From Kappaphycus alvarezii (lineage: Eukaryota > Rhodophyta > Florideophyceae > Gigartinales > Solieriaceae), in assembly GCA_002205965.3 (NCBI GenBank), contig NADL03000515.1, positions 248,001 to 312,000 on the forward strand: DNA of 64,000 nt, read 5' to 3'. Made by a program: the position numbers and the translations under genes. Below are positions 34,111-45,147 of this stretch, in pieces (the first letter of the stretch is position 1; every line of letters begins with the position of its first letter). A model generated the notes under the pieces. The model was not told the DNA's origin. It searched no databases and worked only from the letters and a program-made list of their open reading frames with translations.

Positions 34111-35875
34111 ATTAAGTACTTGCTGTAAGATACTGACGTATCTGTGTCGAATTTGCTCCTGCACTCTGCGACAAGAGTTTACATGGTTGCGAAGGTCTCC
34201 CCTCGGATTCGAAAATGCTGGTCTGTTGACTTGTTGAGTTCCACCGCATTTAGGTCCTTTCCCGTATGCATGAAATTAGGGCTCACCAACCCAGTTATCT
34301 ATTCAATCATGAAAAAAAGACGAGTGCATCGTTATCTATGACATTATAAGCATGGTATTAAGTGTTGTATTCCGCATCCATTCGAAGTTTGACATATAGC
34401 TGATACTCAGAATTGACATCACTACTATATGCTCGTTACATAAGTTTCATACTACGAACATATTATGTGATTATTTCATTTCGATTGCTGCCATTTGCTC
34501 TTTAATTGGTCTTTATCTGGTGAATGAGCATTTTTGGGTGCTTCTATCGAATCTTGAACTCCGAATGCGAGTAACAAACCTTTTACTTACTTTTATGCGT
34601 TATCGTATGCTCAGTGGTCTTTATCAAATTTTTTGCTTGCTCTAGACTTTCTATTGCTTCGCTAGTCACTTTCGGTGATGCTGGTTGTCTTTTGGCTCTC
34701 AAAAGTACTTCTGCTCGGCTGATAAACGCTTTGAGTTACAAAAAATGTTTTTGCTTCGAGAGTGAAATGACTCATGTTGCTGGTAAGCTCGTGTCTATCT
34801 TTTTTGCAAAATACGAGTCTCAACAGGTTGTTGTAGATCGTATAAGGGAGCTGGCTATTTATGGAGTAATGAGCTCGATCCGTTATTAAGACATGTCTGA
34901 AACGCGCCCGCAATCGATCGCAGAAGCAATGAAAGAGCGGGTAGAACTATGGACCTCCGGCCAATACATGACTTTGTGGGAACAGGCCGTCAGTAAGTCT
35001 CCCCACGCGCTGCGGCTACGCCGCCTATCTCCGACCAGCAACGGGTAAATATCACCAGAGCTACTAAACTGGCCAAGGAGGGGGCCTATGGAAAGGCAGC
35101 ACAGGCGCTCGGCTCGTTGGGCGTCTTACCACCCACCCCCGAGGCCGTCCAGGCACTCCTCGCGAAAGACCCGCAACAAGCTCCCAACGACGAGGCAGCG
35201 CACCACATCCCACTAGACAATATCTCGCCCTTCCGCGAATTCACGGAGAAGGAGGTGCTCGATGCTGTTCGTGGGTTTAAACCAGGTTCCTCTGCGGGGG
35301 GTTCTGGTCTCAAACCTTGCCACCTCGTCGAACTTCTGCGAGCCCCGTCTTCATCTGGCCCGTCCAGATTTTTGGCAGCCTTGTCTAAAATGGTGAACAC
35401 CCTAGCAGTCGGCAAGGCCCCAGCCGCTCTTGCACCTTGGATAGCTGGAGCGCCCCTAACCCCTTTGGCCAAGAAAGACCTGACACCCAGGCCAATAGCC
35501 GTAGGAGAAACGCTGCGCAGATTGACTGGTAGTTGCCTGATGTCAAGAGCCTCCGCGAGAGCAGCTAAATACCTACAATCGCTGCAGGTTGGCATTGCTA
35601 CCCGATCCGGCACTGATACCGTCATCCATGGAGTCCGAAGGGTCGTACAGAAGTTCGGGCACAACTCCGAATACGCATTGCTGACTGTTGATCTCAAAAA
35701 TGCATTCAATTTGTGCAGTCGGACAGCTTCCCTGGCAGCAGTCAAACACCAGTTCCCCGACCTGTTCCCGTGGGTGGCATACTTCTATGCACATGAGCCC
35801 GCTTTCTTGTGGTTTGGCAGCCATATAATCCGGAGCGCGCAAGGAACGCAACAAGGGGACAATCTCGGTGGGCTC

Positions 35876-35965
35876 TGTAATACAGAAAATGGTCCTCCCC
35901 TCATGTAATACAGGAAATGGTCCTCCCCCATGTAATACAGTAAATGGTCCTCCCTTCGTGTAATC
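35876..35965 (+). repeat. tandem 27-base repeats at the 5' edge of the solo LTR
   Basis: Three imperfect copies of TGTAATACAG-N-AAATGGTCCTCCC in a row, then a decayed fourth starting TGTAATCCAG. They start exactly at the left terminus of the insertion. Confidence 0.8.
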
Positions 35966-36475
35966 CAGCAACTTACAACGATCCCGCCCCTAACTTCTCC
36001 CACCGTCATTTCCAAATTTACTTCCATTTTATCTAGATATTTTTATACTGTATTTAGCCCTCTGAATCGACCCCGAATCAAGTTCCTTTTCCCTTTTAGC
36101 TTACTTCCTCCTCCAAATTCACCTTTTTTGAGAAGAAGGGCGCAAATGCACTACTGCAAAATCCCTTGAAGATTTATTTTACCTATTCCTAATCTATAGA
36201 ACCTTCCCCGGGAGCCTATTTAAACCCCTTTATTCCAAGTTCCAAATGTCCCCGATCATTTTACTCATCACCCTCCCCCCCAAAACACCCTACATTGCCT
36301 CCCATTCCCCAACGTATATCAGAATGAACAACCTTCGCCCCTCCGCCCCCATCACCAAAAGCCGCCCCTCTCGCCCATCAACGGCCTAGCCCTAATGAAT
36401 AATGGGCCAACAGACTACGACGACTACTTCAGGAGGATGGACCGTGAGCGTGTTCGGGAGTAGGTTCGTCGGCAC

Positions 36476-36829
36476 TTCTTGGAGGAGGCGGAGGAGGAGG
36501 AGTCAGAGGGGACTGGGTCGGACGTGGAGGGATCCGAGGATGAGGAAGACTTTGTAGCTCCGTGGGAACCGATGGTGTATAATCGTGGGGAAGTTGCTGT
36601 GGGGGATGGAGGGGATAGTGAGGGCGTGATCGTCATCTCAGATTCTTCGGATGGGGTTGGCGCGGAGACTGAGGGTCGCGAGGAAGGTTTGGAGGATCTT
36701 GATATGTCTGATGAAGCCATTTATCATTCTGAGCCGTTCGAGGGAATTTGTAGGGATTTCATTGAGTGTATGGATATTTTGGAGGATTTATTTGGTTCTG
36801 ATCTTGAGGATAACGATTGTGAGGAGTAG
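36476..36829 (+). other. acidic open frame in the U3 of the solo LTR
   Basis: About 117 codons, extremely rich in Glu, Asp, Ser and Gly (EEAEEEESEGTGSDVEGSEDEEDF, then VIVISDSSDG, ending DLFGSDLEDNDCEE). VIVISDSSDG resembles a SUMO-interacting motif: a hydrophobic core beside acidic and serine residues. There is no catalytic motif. The first in-frame ATG inside is near 36572. It lies upstream of the LTR TATA box, so it would be read from another promoter or not at all. The long acidic run suggests selection or a captured host fragment, but low complexity can give open frames by chance. Confidence 0.35.
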
Positions 36830-39325
36830 ATACAGATATTTTCCTTGATAATATCTTCCCTCTGGCCAATCACATCCACAAGATGCCCTTTTATGCGTTT
36901 TATGGTATTTAGTATGTTTGATTGAGACTTTAGGATTAGCCGAAAAGTCTATATAAGCTGAGTAAAGTGCTTCCTTCTTGAGAGGTCAAGCAAGTTGGCA
37001 GACAGCTTCAAGCCCAGTCCCAAATAGTTAGGAAGTTGAGAGTCAACTTCAGACCCAAGAAGCATTTAGTTTACCCTAGTCACTAAGCATAGGTGGTAGA
37101 CCCTGCCCCTTCCATATTTGCTTGTAGCCCATTCAACTGTCTTCCCTATACACTCCTTTTCGTTCGTTCAACTATACCACGGTAGCACTTTTGTCGCTTG
37201 CAACACCTCCTTCTTGGGGTGGTTGGTTCTGAATATCTCTTCTCCCGATGATTTACCCCTATCAGGCTCCTTTTCGATCTTGCGCTGCACCCAGTTATCC
37301 TCAAAATCCAACGGTTTTTGAAATCAGGGGATGACGAAGAGCAGCAACTCGGCAACCTGCTGTTTCAACTCTGGTACCATGATGATGGGTACATCATCGC
37401 AAAACACGACCAGCTCCGCAAGGCACTGTACATCTTGTCATCGCCAGAGGCCACAGCTCGGGGTCTGCACCTAGCAATGCCGAAATGCAGAATCTGGTGG
37501 CCAACTCCACCACTGGAGTCAGTGCAACGGCTCTATCCAAGAGAACTCACACAGGAGTACAGCGAGGGCACAGTTGTCCTGAACGCTCCGGTTGGCACCG
37601 ACCCGTTTACCCAACAGCACTTCACAGGCCATGTGAAGTCCCTGAAGCCGTTCCTCGACACTGTCATCGCCTTGGGGAACACGCACATCGCGTTCCAGCT
37701 CCTGCGCAACTGTTTCGGGATCTGTAAGCTCGGATACCTGTTACGGGTAGTAACAACAGCTTGCACTGCGGAAGGCGCTGCAATATTCGATGCAATGATG
37801 GAGAACTGTGTGCGCACACTGGCTGGGGGCGTCCTCGACCCCGACATATTTCGAGAACTGCAGTTGCCCATGAAACCGATCACCGCCAAGAAGCCATCAC
37901 TGGGAATTGGACTCACTTCGGCGAAGTCAATTGCAGCTGCAGCCTTCCTCGCCTCCAGCGCAGCGTCCAACAGGCTGTGTGCAGCCCTCCTCCCAGCGGC
38001 AATTACGGATCTCTCAACGTACCGAGACATCGTCGAGGCGCACCAGATTTGGTCCCTCTCTTGCTCCCAGTCCAGGATTATCCCCTTTAGTGCCCTCTGC
38101 TCAAACAAAACACTATCACAGAAGACACTATCGGACGCCATCCACGAGCGGGTGCAAGAGGAGATCGATGTGGGCGACAATAGACGGCAGGCCTTCCGTG
38201 CCTCCATGGGGCTCCCCGTCGCGAAAGATTGGGTGTACTGCACCCCATCTCCGGGCCTTAAGACTAGCATTGAACCAAGAGAATTCTCAATATGGTTTCA
38301 ATACTATTGCCAAGTCCCGCTCTTCCCTCCGGAAACACCATGCCCCAAGCGGAACTGCCCCGAAACTCTCGACTGTTTCGGCGACCATCTGTTGCACTGA
38401 TTACACGGGGGCGAGAGGACGCGAAGACACGACTGTCAGGTTCGTTTATTGGCAAGCGATCTCATGAAAGCCGCGCGACATCCAGTCATCGAGCCGCGAG
38501 AAGGGGTCCACCGCACAAGACCCGATATTCGCGCAATGGGACGAACTGGCAGAACAGACTTCCTCGACGTCACCTTTGTCAACCCCCTAGCGCCCTCGAA
38601 CAGGAGAGTGAGGACATTCAACCCACTCACCTCGCTTAACGCGGTAAGAACGGCGAAACACAGAAGATACGAGTCCTTTATCGCGTCTTCCGCCGGAAGT
38701 AGGCTAGTGCCCGTCCCTATCTCTACCCTCGGGGATGGCACCCGGACGCCCACGCGTTGCTAACCGACGCCGCACGCAACGTCGCTACGAGGGCAAGGGA
38801 GACCTACGCAAAGGTCAAAGAAATCTTAACACAGCGTCATGCCGCAGCAGCAGTAATGTCCAATGCAGCGTGCCTGTTGGCCGGCCTCCCGTCAGTTTTC
38901 TAGCGTTTTGATAACTTCCTGCCAACCCTTTACATTGTAAGTCTTTACCATCACGACATCCCTTAGGGAACAGCTGACCATATTTTTCATGCATTAAAAA
39001 CACCCCAAATTTCCTCCTGTCTGAAACAATTCATGTGGGCCGTGACCACATCACGGTACCGCTAGGCAAAAAATTGCTTATTCCTCATTTCTGCATCGCT
39101 TTCAACTGGATAGCACGCGAAATTGCGGAATTACGTCTTAGTAACATCAGATGGTGAATGTTTTCCTACCATCAGGAGTACCTGTTCAATCATCTTGCGT
39201 TTTCCGGAAAAGTAGTAGTATATAATCGGCCTTTGAGTGAACCTTACTTTTATTTTATTGAATTTCGGGATCTAGGAATTTTCTGTCGCATAGATCCGTA
39301 GAATCATGGAGTTTGTGGACAATAC

Positions 39326-39956
39326 TGATAGGGGTAAATCGTCGGGAGAAGAGATATTCAGAATCAACCACCCCAAGAAGGAGGTGTTGCAAGCGACAAA
39401 AGTGCTACCGTGGTATAGTTGAACGAACGAAAAGGAGTGTATAGGGACGACAGTTGAATGGGCTACAAGCAAGTATGGAAGGGGCAGGGTCTACCACCTA
39501 TGCTTAGTGACTAGGGTAAAATAAATGCTTCTTGGGTCTGAAGTTGACTCTCAACTTCCTAACTATTTAGGACTGAGCTTGAAGCTGTCTGCCAACTTCC
39601 TTTATGCTTTGTGTTTGACTTAACTTGTTGAGCGCCCCGCTCGGGTATGCTGGCTCCCAAGTAGTCCTACCATTTCATGCAAACAGCCCCTTATATAGAG
39701 TTTTCAACCCTCACATTCTGTAGCACCTATGAAGTACCTATGTGCCAAATCTGCACCGCCACAGTACAGTGCAAAGCATCCCTCTAAAAATAATTAAAAA
39801 TATAATTGTAAGTACAGTGCCAACTCAGCCAGCGCAGCATGCCAACTCAGCCAGCACAGCATGCCAACTCGGCCAGCGCAGCATGCCAACTGAGCCAGCG
39901 CAGCCAGCTCAGCCAGCGCAGCATGCCAAGGAATATCTACAATTTTCATTATATCA
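39326..39956 (-). repeat. 3' LTR of second Ty3 element
   Basis: Plus-strand start TGATAGGGGTAAATCG, end TTCATTATATCA. A TATA motif (CTATATAAGG on the minus strand) lies at about 39689-39698. The purine-rich GAGCGAGGGGCG directly beside the LTR on the internal side (39957-39968, minus strand) is the probable polypurine tract. Confidence 0.95.
39826..39932 (-). repeat. minisatellite inside the LTR
   Basis: Four to five tandem copies of a 20-22-base unit around GCATGCCAACTCAGCCAGC, with shortened units at the right end. The same array is in the other LTR at about 45017-45123. It lies in the U3 end of the LTR, in element direction near its start. Not a CRISPR array: there are no unique spacers. 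Confidence 0.85.
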
Positions 39957-40077
39957 CGCCCCTCGCTCAAGACGAACGTCCCGACTCGTCATCATTCTTC
40001 TTCTGTTTCTATTAATGTAAGTTGCCTTATTGTTAAAACATGAGGCCTTTCAAACGAATAGGGATTCAGTTGATTAC

Positions 40078-43000
40078 CTATAAAATATTCCAAAAAGTAG
40101 GTGCGCGTTTGATAGTTCCAACCATCCTCTCCGCTTTTCCGTTTGACATAAGAGCGTAGTCGAGAACTGTCTTGAGCTGAATCCCTTTCTCTTCCAAGAA
40201 ACGAAGCAGTGAAGTTGCAGTAAAACAAAGGGCGTTATCCGAGATGATCCTTTTTGGAAGGCCAAACGGTTCACTTATTTCTTTTTCGATGAATTTCAGT
40301 ACCACCTCAGCATTTGCCTCCTCAGCTGCAACTGCTATTGGCCATCCAGTAAGATGTTCCACCCCTATAAGGAGATATTTGTTTCCGGAAGATTTTTCCT
40401 TGAACGGGCCCGCAAAGTCAATTGAGAAGGTTTCAAAGAGACCGGAAACTGGAAAACTTAGAGTTGTCTTATACTTCCGTATTGGAGTGAATTTTTGGCA
40501 GTTGTCGCAGCTTTTCACGAAATTATAGACGTCCTTATGGATACTGGGCCACCAGAATCTCTCAGTTACGAATTTTTTGGTTGTGTCGAGATCCCAATGC
40601 CTTAACTTTTCATGGAAAGTCCTCAAGATCTTCATTCTTTCTTTCAAAGGGGCCAATAGTCGGGGACCAGCTTTAGTGTGCCGGAAGAGTTTTCCATTCC
40701 ACAATGTAAAAGCCTTTTGATTCCTGCGTACCCAATTTCTATGTTCCAGATTAACCTTTCTAATTTCTAGTCCATCCAAGAACTTAATAAGTCCGTAAAT
40801 ATTAGCTTCGTACTTTGTTTCGTTCGGCGCCTGCATCTCAGCAACTCCGATGATGTCCTCGGAAGCCTTTTCATTTGGACTCAGTGGATCCCTCAAGCGG
40901 GATAGGTAATCGGCAGGCTGATTATTGCGTCCGGGTCTATACACAATTTCAAACCGATATTCTGCGAAAATGTCGAGCCATCGGGCCAAGCGGTGATGTA
41001 CATCTTTCTTTTGGAATGCTGTCTTAAGTGCCTGGTGATCAGTTATCAAGACAAATTTCTCGAGTGATAAAAGGTATACGCGAAACTTTTTCAGTGCGAA
41101 GACAACAGCGAGCGCTTCTTTTTCGCAGACTGAGTATCTCCTTTCCGCATCATTCAGAGTGCGACTTGCGAATTGAACCGGGTGTAGTCTTCCGTTTTCA
41201 TCTTTTTGGGACAAAACGGCACCCAAAGACCGTTCTGAGGCATCTGTCTCCACAACAAATGGTCTCTTGAAATCTGGATACATGAGCACTGGGGGACACA
41301 TAGCTTATCTTTAAGCTCTTCAAATGCGGTTTGCATTTCCTTGTTCCATAAAAATTTTCCGTTCTTTGTTGTGCTGGCATGTAACGGTGCTGCAGTCTTG
41401 GCGAAATCTTTGATAAATCTCCTGTAATATGAGGCCAGTCCTAAGAAGCTTCGAACCTCCGTCTTTGAAGCGGGCCTTGGTGCCAACTTGATTTTTTTCG
41501 TTTTCTCTGGATCCACTTTAATTCCCTCTTGATCGACGATATGACCGAGTAATTGGATAGACGTTTTCGCAAAGAAGCATTTGCTTAACTTAATTTTCAG
41601 GCTGTACGCAGCTATTTTCTCCACCACAGTCTTGACATGCGATATGTGCTGATCCAAGGTTTTTGAGAATATCACTACATCATCGATATAAACTCTTGCA
41701 AATGGAAGTCCTTTCAAAACCTCGTTCATCATTCTTTGGAATGTAGCTGGGGCATTCATGAGACCAAAAGGCATCACTTCGAACCTGAATGTACCGGCTT
41801 TGCTGGTAAAAGTTGTTTTTTCCTTGCATTTTTCATCCAATAGAATCTGCCAATAACCAGTGTAAAGATCAATTGAGGTGAAGTATCTCCCGTCCTTCAA
41901 GTCCTCGAGGATTTCCTCCATATTCGGAATCGGAAATCGATCGGGTATCATTCTCTGGTTCAGTTGTCGGTAATCGACGCAAAAACGCAGCTTTCCATCC
42001 TTCTTTGGTGCGACCACAACTGGAAATGACCATGGGGATGAAACTGGCCGAATGATATCATTTTCCAGCATACTTGTAACATTCTCTGAGATAAATTGGT
42101 CATATTTTGGCGGTTGACGTCTAGGCCTGTGGTAAATTGGTTTAGTATCGGTAAGTTCAAATGAGTGAGTGACCGGTACACTTGCTTGTCTTAAATCGGA
42201 AACGCTCCATGCAATTACTTCGGAAGATGTTAACATGTCGGATATTATCATTGAGGCGGGGGCTGGAAGGTGCTGTACTTTTTCTTGAATTTCTCCAATT
42301 TGGCGCTGGTCCTTTTCTTGATCCTCACCCTCCAAATTTTGAAGGACCTCTTCCGGCGTGCTCACATCTTCAGATATGGAATTCGATATATTCTTGTTTT
42401 CCGTGCAATTGTAATCTTCTTTCATGCCCGAATTCCGTCCTTTGATTCGATATTATCGCAAAAAGAAACACATTCAGGTGTCAAACCTACCCTAGAATTC
42501 CATTCTTCATCTGTTTCAAACCCAGAATCATAATCGTCCCATGTCATGTTCATTGTCCCCGAGCGTACCCTTTCTCACTTCCGAAAGTGTTAGTTGGTTC
42601 GGAATCTTCGCTGTCATAGCTAGAAGTGAAATCTTCACTGTCCGTCTCTCTTAGATCTTCCGGATGTGTGCTTTTGTCGAAATCCAGGGGCATCTTCACG
42701 TTCTGCCGTCAACATTAACTGAAACGATTTGGTTGCCCAAGTCAATGCAGGTCCCTAGTCTTTCCATGGTAGGACAGCCAATGATTGCATCGAAAGGGAG
42801 CTCCGGCATGACGAGAAAGTCTACATCAACTTTAGAGTCCCCAAAGAACACGGAAACCTTGTTAACAGTGCCCATGCATTTTGAGACGGTTCCATCCGCC
42901 ACAGTTATTCTTCGAGTAGTTGGAATAATTTCGAGACCTAAATCTGTCACCAAAGTTTCTGAGATAAGGTTTGGAACAGCGCCCGAATCGAAAAGAGCTT

Positions 43001-43300
43001 GGGTTTTCATTCCCAATACTTTGACTGGTACTAGTTTAAGACGTCTTGGTGCTGTCGAGGCCGATTGAAGAAACAGTTTCTTACTCTTAGCGGACTTATT
43101 AGACCTGATAATTTTTTTGAGTTCTTTTCTCGCATCCTCTGCGTCGCCCCTCAAAAGTTGACCAAACGTTATCCCAGTTGGGGCCGATGCAAGCTCAGCC
43201 ACCAAATTGTACTTCTTCACATATTCTAGTACGTCCTTCGGGATACTCTTAAATTTCTTACTCTTTCTCGTCTTCTTGGCCGAAGTGTTTCCCACCCTGG
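40078..43300 (-). pseudogene. pol region of second Ty3 element (fossil)
   Basis: Protease with ALFDSGAVPNLISE (near 42.98 kb), reverse transcriptase with FCVDYRQLNQR (near 41.97 kb) and YIDDVVIFSK (near 41.68 kb), RNase H with VETDASERSLGAVLSQ (near 41.23 kb), integrase zinc-binding HHCC (ERFWWPSIHKDVYNFVKSC, near 40.54 kb) and integrase core with FSIDFAGPF, VEHLTGWP and IISDNALCF (40.2-40.45 kb). The order is that of the Ty3/Metaviridae group. The region is broken at several places. Confidence 0.9.
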
Positions 43301-43500
43301 AACAACTTGATCAAGCCTCTTGGTTCGAGGAGGTACAGGTGCTGGGATATGTTCCAGCATTCCATAATCTAGCCTAGGTTTCTTCGACAAAACGTTCCCT
43401 TCCCCATCCCTTTTTGTCACATTAACTTGACTGATTTCTTCAGCGATGGATACATTACCGGCATCCGCCAACTTGTGATCCTTTCTGTTTCGTAAGATTT

Positions 43501-44427
43501 TCATCTCTGGTCCTGACTCGCTCCTTGCGTCCGATAAATTTGCTTTTCTGTTGTCTCTAGACCAGCAGTTACTTTCATGATGCCCATATCGACCGCACTT
43601 TCCACAACGAGTGTTTCTATGTGGATTATCAGGACACCTATTTGCAAAGTGTCCAGGCTTGTGACAGTAGGAACAGACTTCTGCGGCCTTGGGGCCCCAG
43701 ACTGGTTCTTCTTAATGGTAAGAGTAAGGCTTTCCAACTGCGAGGTTATCATGTCAAGTCGATTATCGAATCGGGTTTCCAACCTTTCTTCCAAGTTTTT
43801 GACATCGCTCCTGACTGATTCCAATGCTGCTGCGCTAGTCGCTGGCCTTTGATAATTCTTTTCAGGATGTACGATCGGCATAGATGTACGGGTTTCCGTC
43901 GGCATTTCACTTAGTGACTGAAACGTCTCCGAATTTTTGACAAATTCTACTATGGTACCCTTCAGTTCATTAAAAGTGTGAGGGCCCTTGATGAGAAGGA
44001 AATCGGAGAGCCGCTTATCCCCCATCGCCGCCTTACGTAGCATTCCGTACTTGGCTTGGGCGTTGAACCCAGCCTTTTCATAGAGATCACACAAGTATAC
44101 CAATGAGCTTAACAAATCGTCGAAATTGAGCCGGGCCTCTATGGCGGTACGAATCATCTCATCTGGTTCTACCTCCTTAGCATATTCTTTCACAAGCCAC
44201 TCACATACCTCACCGAAGTTACGCCCATTCCCGTTAAGAGACCACCCGTTGATAAACTTGGCCTTATATTTGTGCTTTGCGTCACCATGAAGATAGGCGA
44301 AGATACTTTCGGCCTTCTCTTCATCGCTCTTCTCACGCATCACAACGTTGACATATGTATAGAGAAACTCTTCAACGTCTTCATTCTTGCCCCCTGTGAA
44401 CGTTATACGAGCAGCGTTGAGATCCAT
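43501..44427 (-). pseudogene. gag region of second Ty3 element (fossil)
   Basis: Starts at ATG 44427 (MDLNAARITFTGGK). The capsid-like part (FIAYLHGDAKHKYKAKF type, then FGEVCEWLVKEY) is followed by a coiled-coil segment (SVRSDVKNLEERLETRFDNRLD). Two CCHC zinc knuckles (CHKPGH type, then CGKCGRYGHHESNC) are readable at about 43.58-43.69 kb and would bind the element RNA. Confidence 0.85.
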
Positions 44428-44499
44428 GATTACAGAAAAGAAATCCGCTCGAATGGTTCCCTAAGACTGCTCAACTCGAATACCTCGGGTGCAACCCCC

Positions 44500-44516
44500 T
44501 CCACAAGAGTACCAAA
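44500..44516 (-). other. primer-binding site of second Ty3 element
   Basis: On the minus strand TGGTACTCTTGTGG begins two bases after the LTR end. The implied tRNA ends in GAGTACCA, different from the tRNA implied for the chromovirus-like element and the copia fossil. Confidence 0.6.
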
Positions 44517-45147
44517 TGATAGGGGTAAATCGTCGGGAGAAGAGATATTCAGAATCAACCACCCCAAGAAGGAGGTGTTGCAAGCGACAAAAGTGCTACC
44601 GTGGTATAGTTGAACGAACGAAAAGGAGTGTATAGGGACGACAGTTGAATGGGCTACAAGCAAGTATGGAAGGGGCAGGGTCTACCACCTATGCTTAGTG
44701 ACTAGGGTAAAATAAATGCTTCTTGGGTCTGAAGTTGACTCTCAACTTCCTAACTATTTAGGACTGAGCTTGAAGCTGTCTGCCAACTTCCTTTATGCTT
44801 TGTGTTTGACTTAACTTGTTGAGCGCCCCGCTCGGGTATGCTGGCTCCCAAGTAGTCCTACCATTTCATGCAAACAGCCCCTTATATAGAGTTTTCAACC
44901 CTCACATTCTGTAGCACCTATACAGTACCTATGTGCCAAATCTGCACCGCCACAGTACAGTGCAAAGCATCCCTCTAAAAATAATTAAAAATATAATTGT
45001 AAGTACAGTGCCAACTCAGCCAGCGCAGCATGCCAACTCAGCCAGCACAGCATGCCAACTCGGCCAGCGCAGCATGCCAACTGAGCCAGCGCAGCCAGCT
45101 CAGCCAGCGCAGCATGCCAAGGAATATCTACAATTTTCATTATATCA
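44517..45147 (-). repeat. 5' LTR of second Ty3 element
   Basis: 631 bases, the partner of 39326-39956. AATAC at 45148-45152 is the outer target duplication. It contains the same TATA motif and minisatellite. Confidence 0.95.

Larger units (their letters stand above)
35876..37264 (+). mobile_element. solo-LTR-like insertion inside LINE-D
   Basis: A 1,389-base block beginning TGTAATACAG and ending CCCCTATCA, flanked by a perfect GGCTC duplication (35871-35875 and 37265-37269). It interrupts the LINE reverse transcriptase between motifs B and C. The last 270 bases or so (about 36990-37264) match, in inverse orientation, the LTRs at 39326-39956 and 44517-45147. A TATA-like CTATATAAGC sits at 36949-36958, the same relative place as in those LTRs. 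No protein of a retroelement body is present, so it looks like a solo LTR of a related family with a much longer U3. Confidence 0.85.
34893..39011 (+). mobile_element. LINE-D, RLE-class LINE split by a solo LTR
   Basis: A 5'-truncated LINE in two parts, 34893-35875 and 37265-39011. The first carries KLAKEGAYGKAAQALG, GSSAGGSGLKPCHLVELL, RPIAVGETLRRL, LTVDLKNAFNLCSR and the motif B GTQQGDNLGG. The second continues in the same frame with the catalytic LWYHDDGYI (near 37.38 kb), LLRNCFGICKLGYLLR, FRASMGLPVAKDWVYC, DCFGDHLLH, then AARHPVIEP, RPDIRAMG and DFLDVTFVNPL (RLE core, near 38.57 kb), and ends AVMSNAACLLAGLPSVF at about 38901. Frames change near 38.4 and 38.74 kb. The reverse transcriptase would copy RNA at the nicked target. 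The 5' part, with the zinc fingers, is missing. The 92-base tail repeat at 38921-39011 is its likely 3' end. Confidence 0.85.
39326..45147 (-). mobile_element. Ty3/gypsy LTR retrotransposon (second, very young)
   Basis: A 5.8-kb insertion on the minus strand bounded by two 631-base LTRs that differ at only two adjacent-region bases (near 39731 versus 44922), and by a perfect AATAC target duplication (39321-39325 and 45148-45152). Order from the right: LTR, primer-binding site, gag with two zinc knuckles, protease, reverse transcriptase, RNase H, integrase, LTR. No chromodomain is seen, which separates it from the element at 7.8-14.9 kb. LTR identity makes it very recent, yet the coding part looks broken, with about three to five breaks. 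It may have been moved by proteins of another copy. Confidence 0.93.

Noticed and set aside
34614-34889. Plus-strand frame considered as the end of the copia fossil
   Set aside because: No RNase H or reverse-transcriptase motif could be identified, so the copia annotation stops at about 34.1 kb.
39826-39932. Tandem array resembling a CRISPR
   Set aside because: Units are contiguous, without unique spacers, inside a retrotransposon LTR of a eukaryote.
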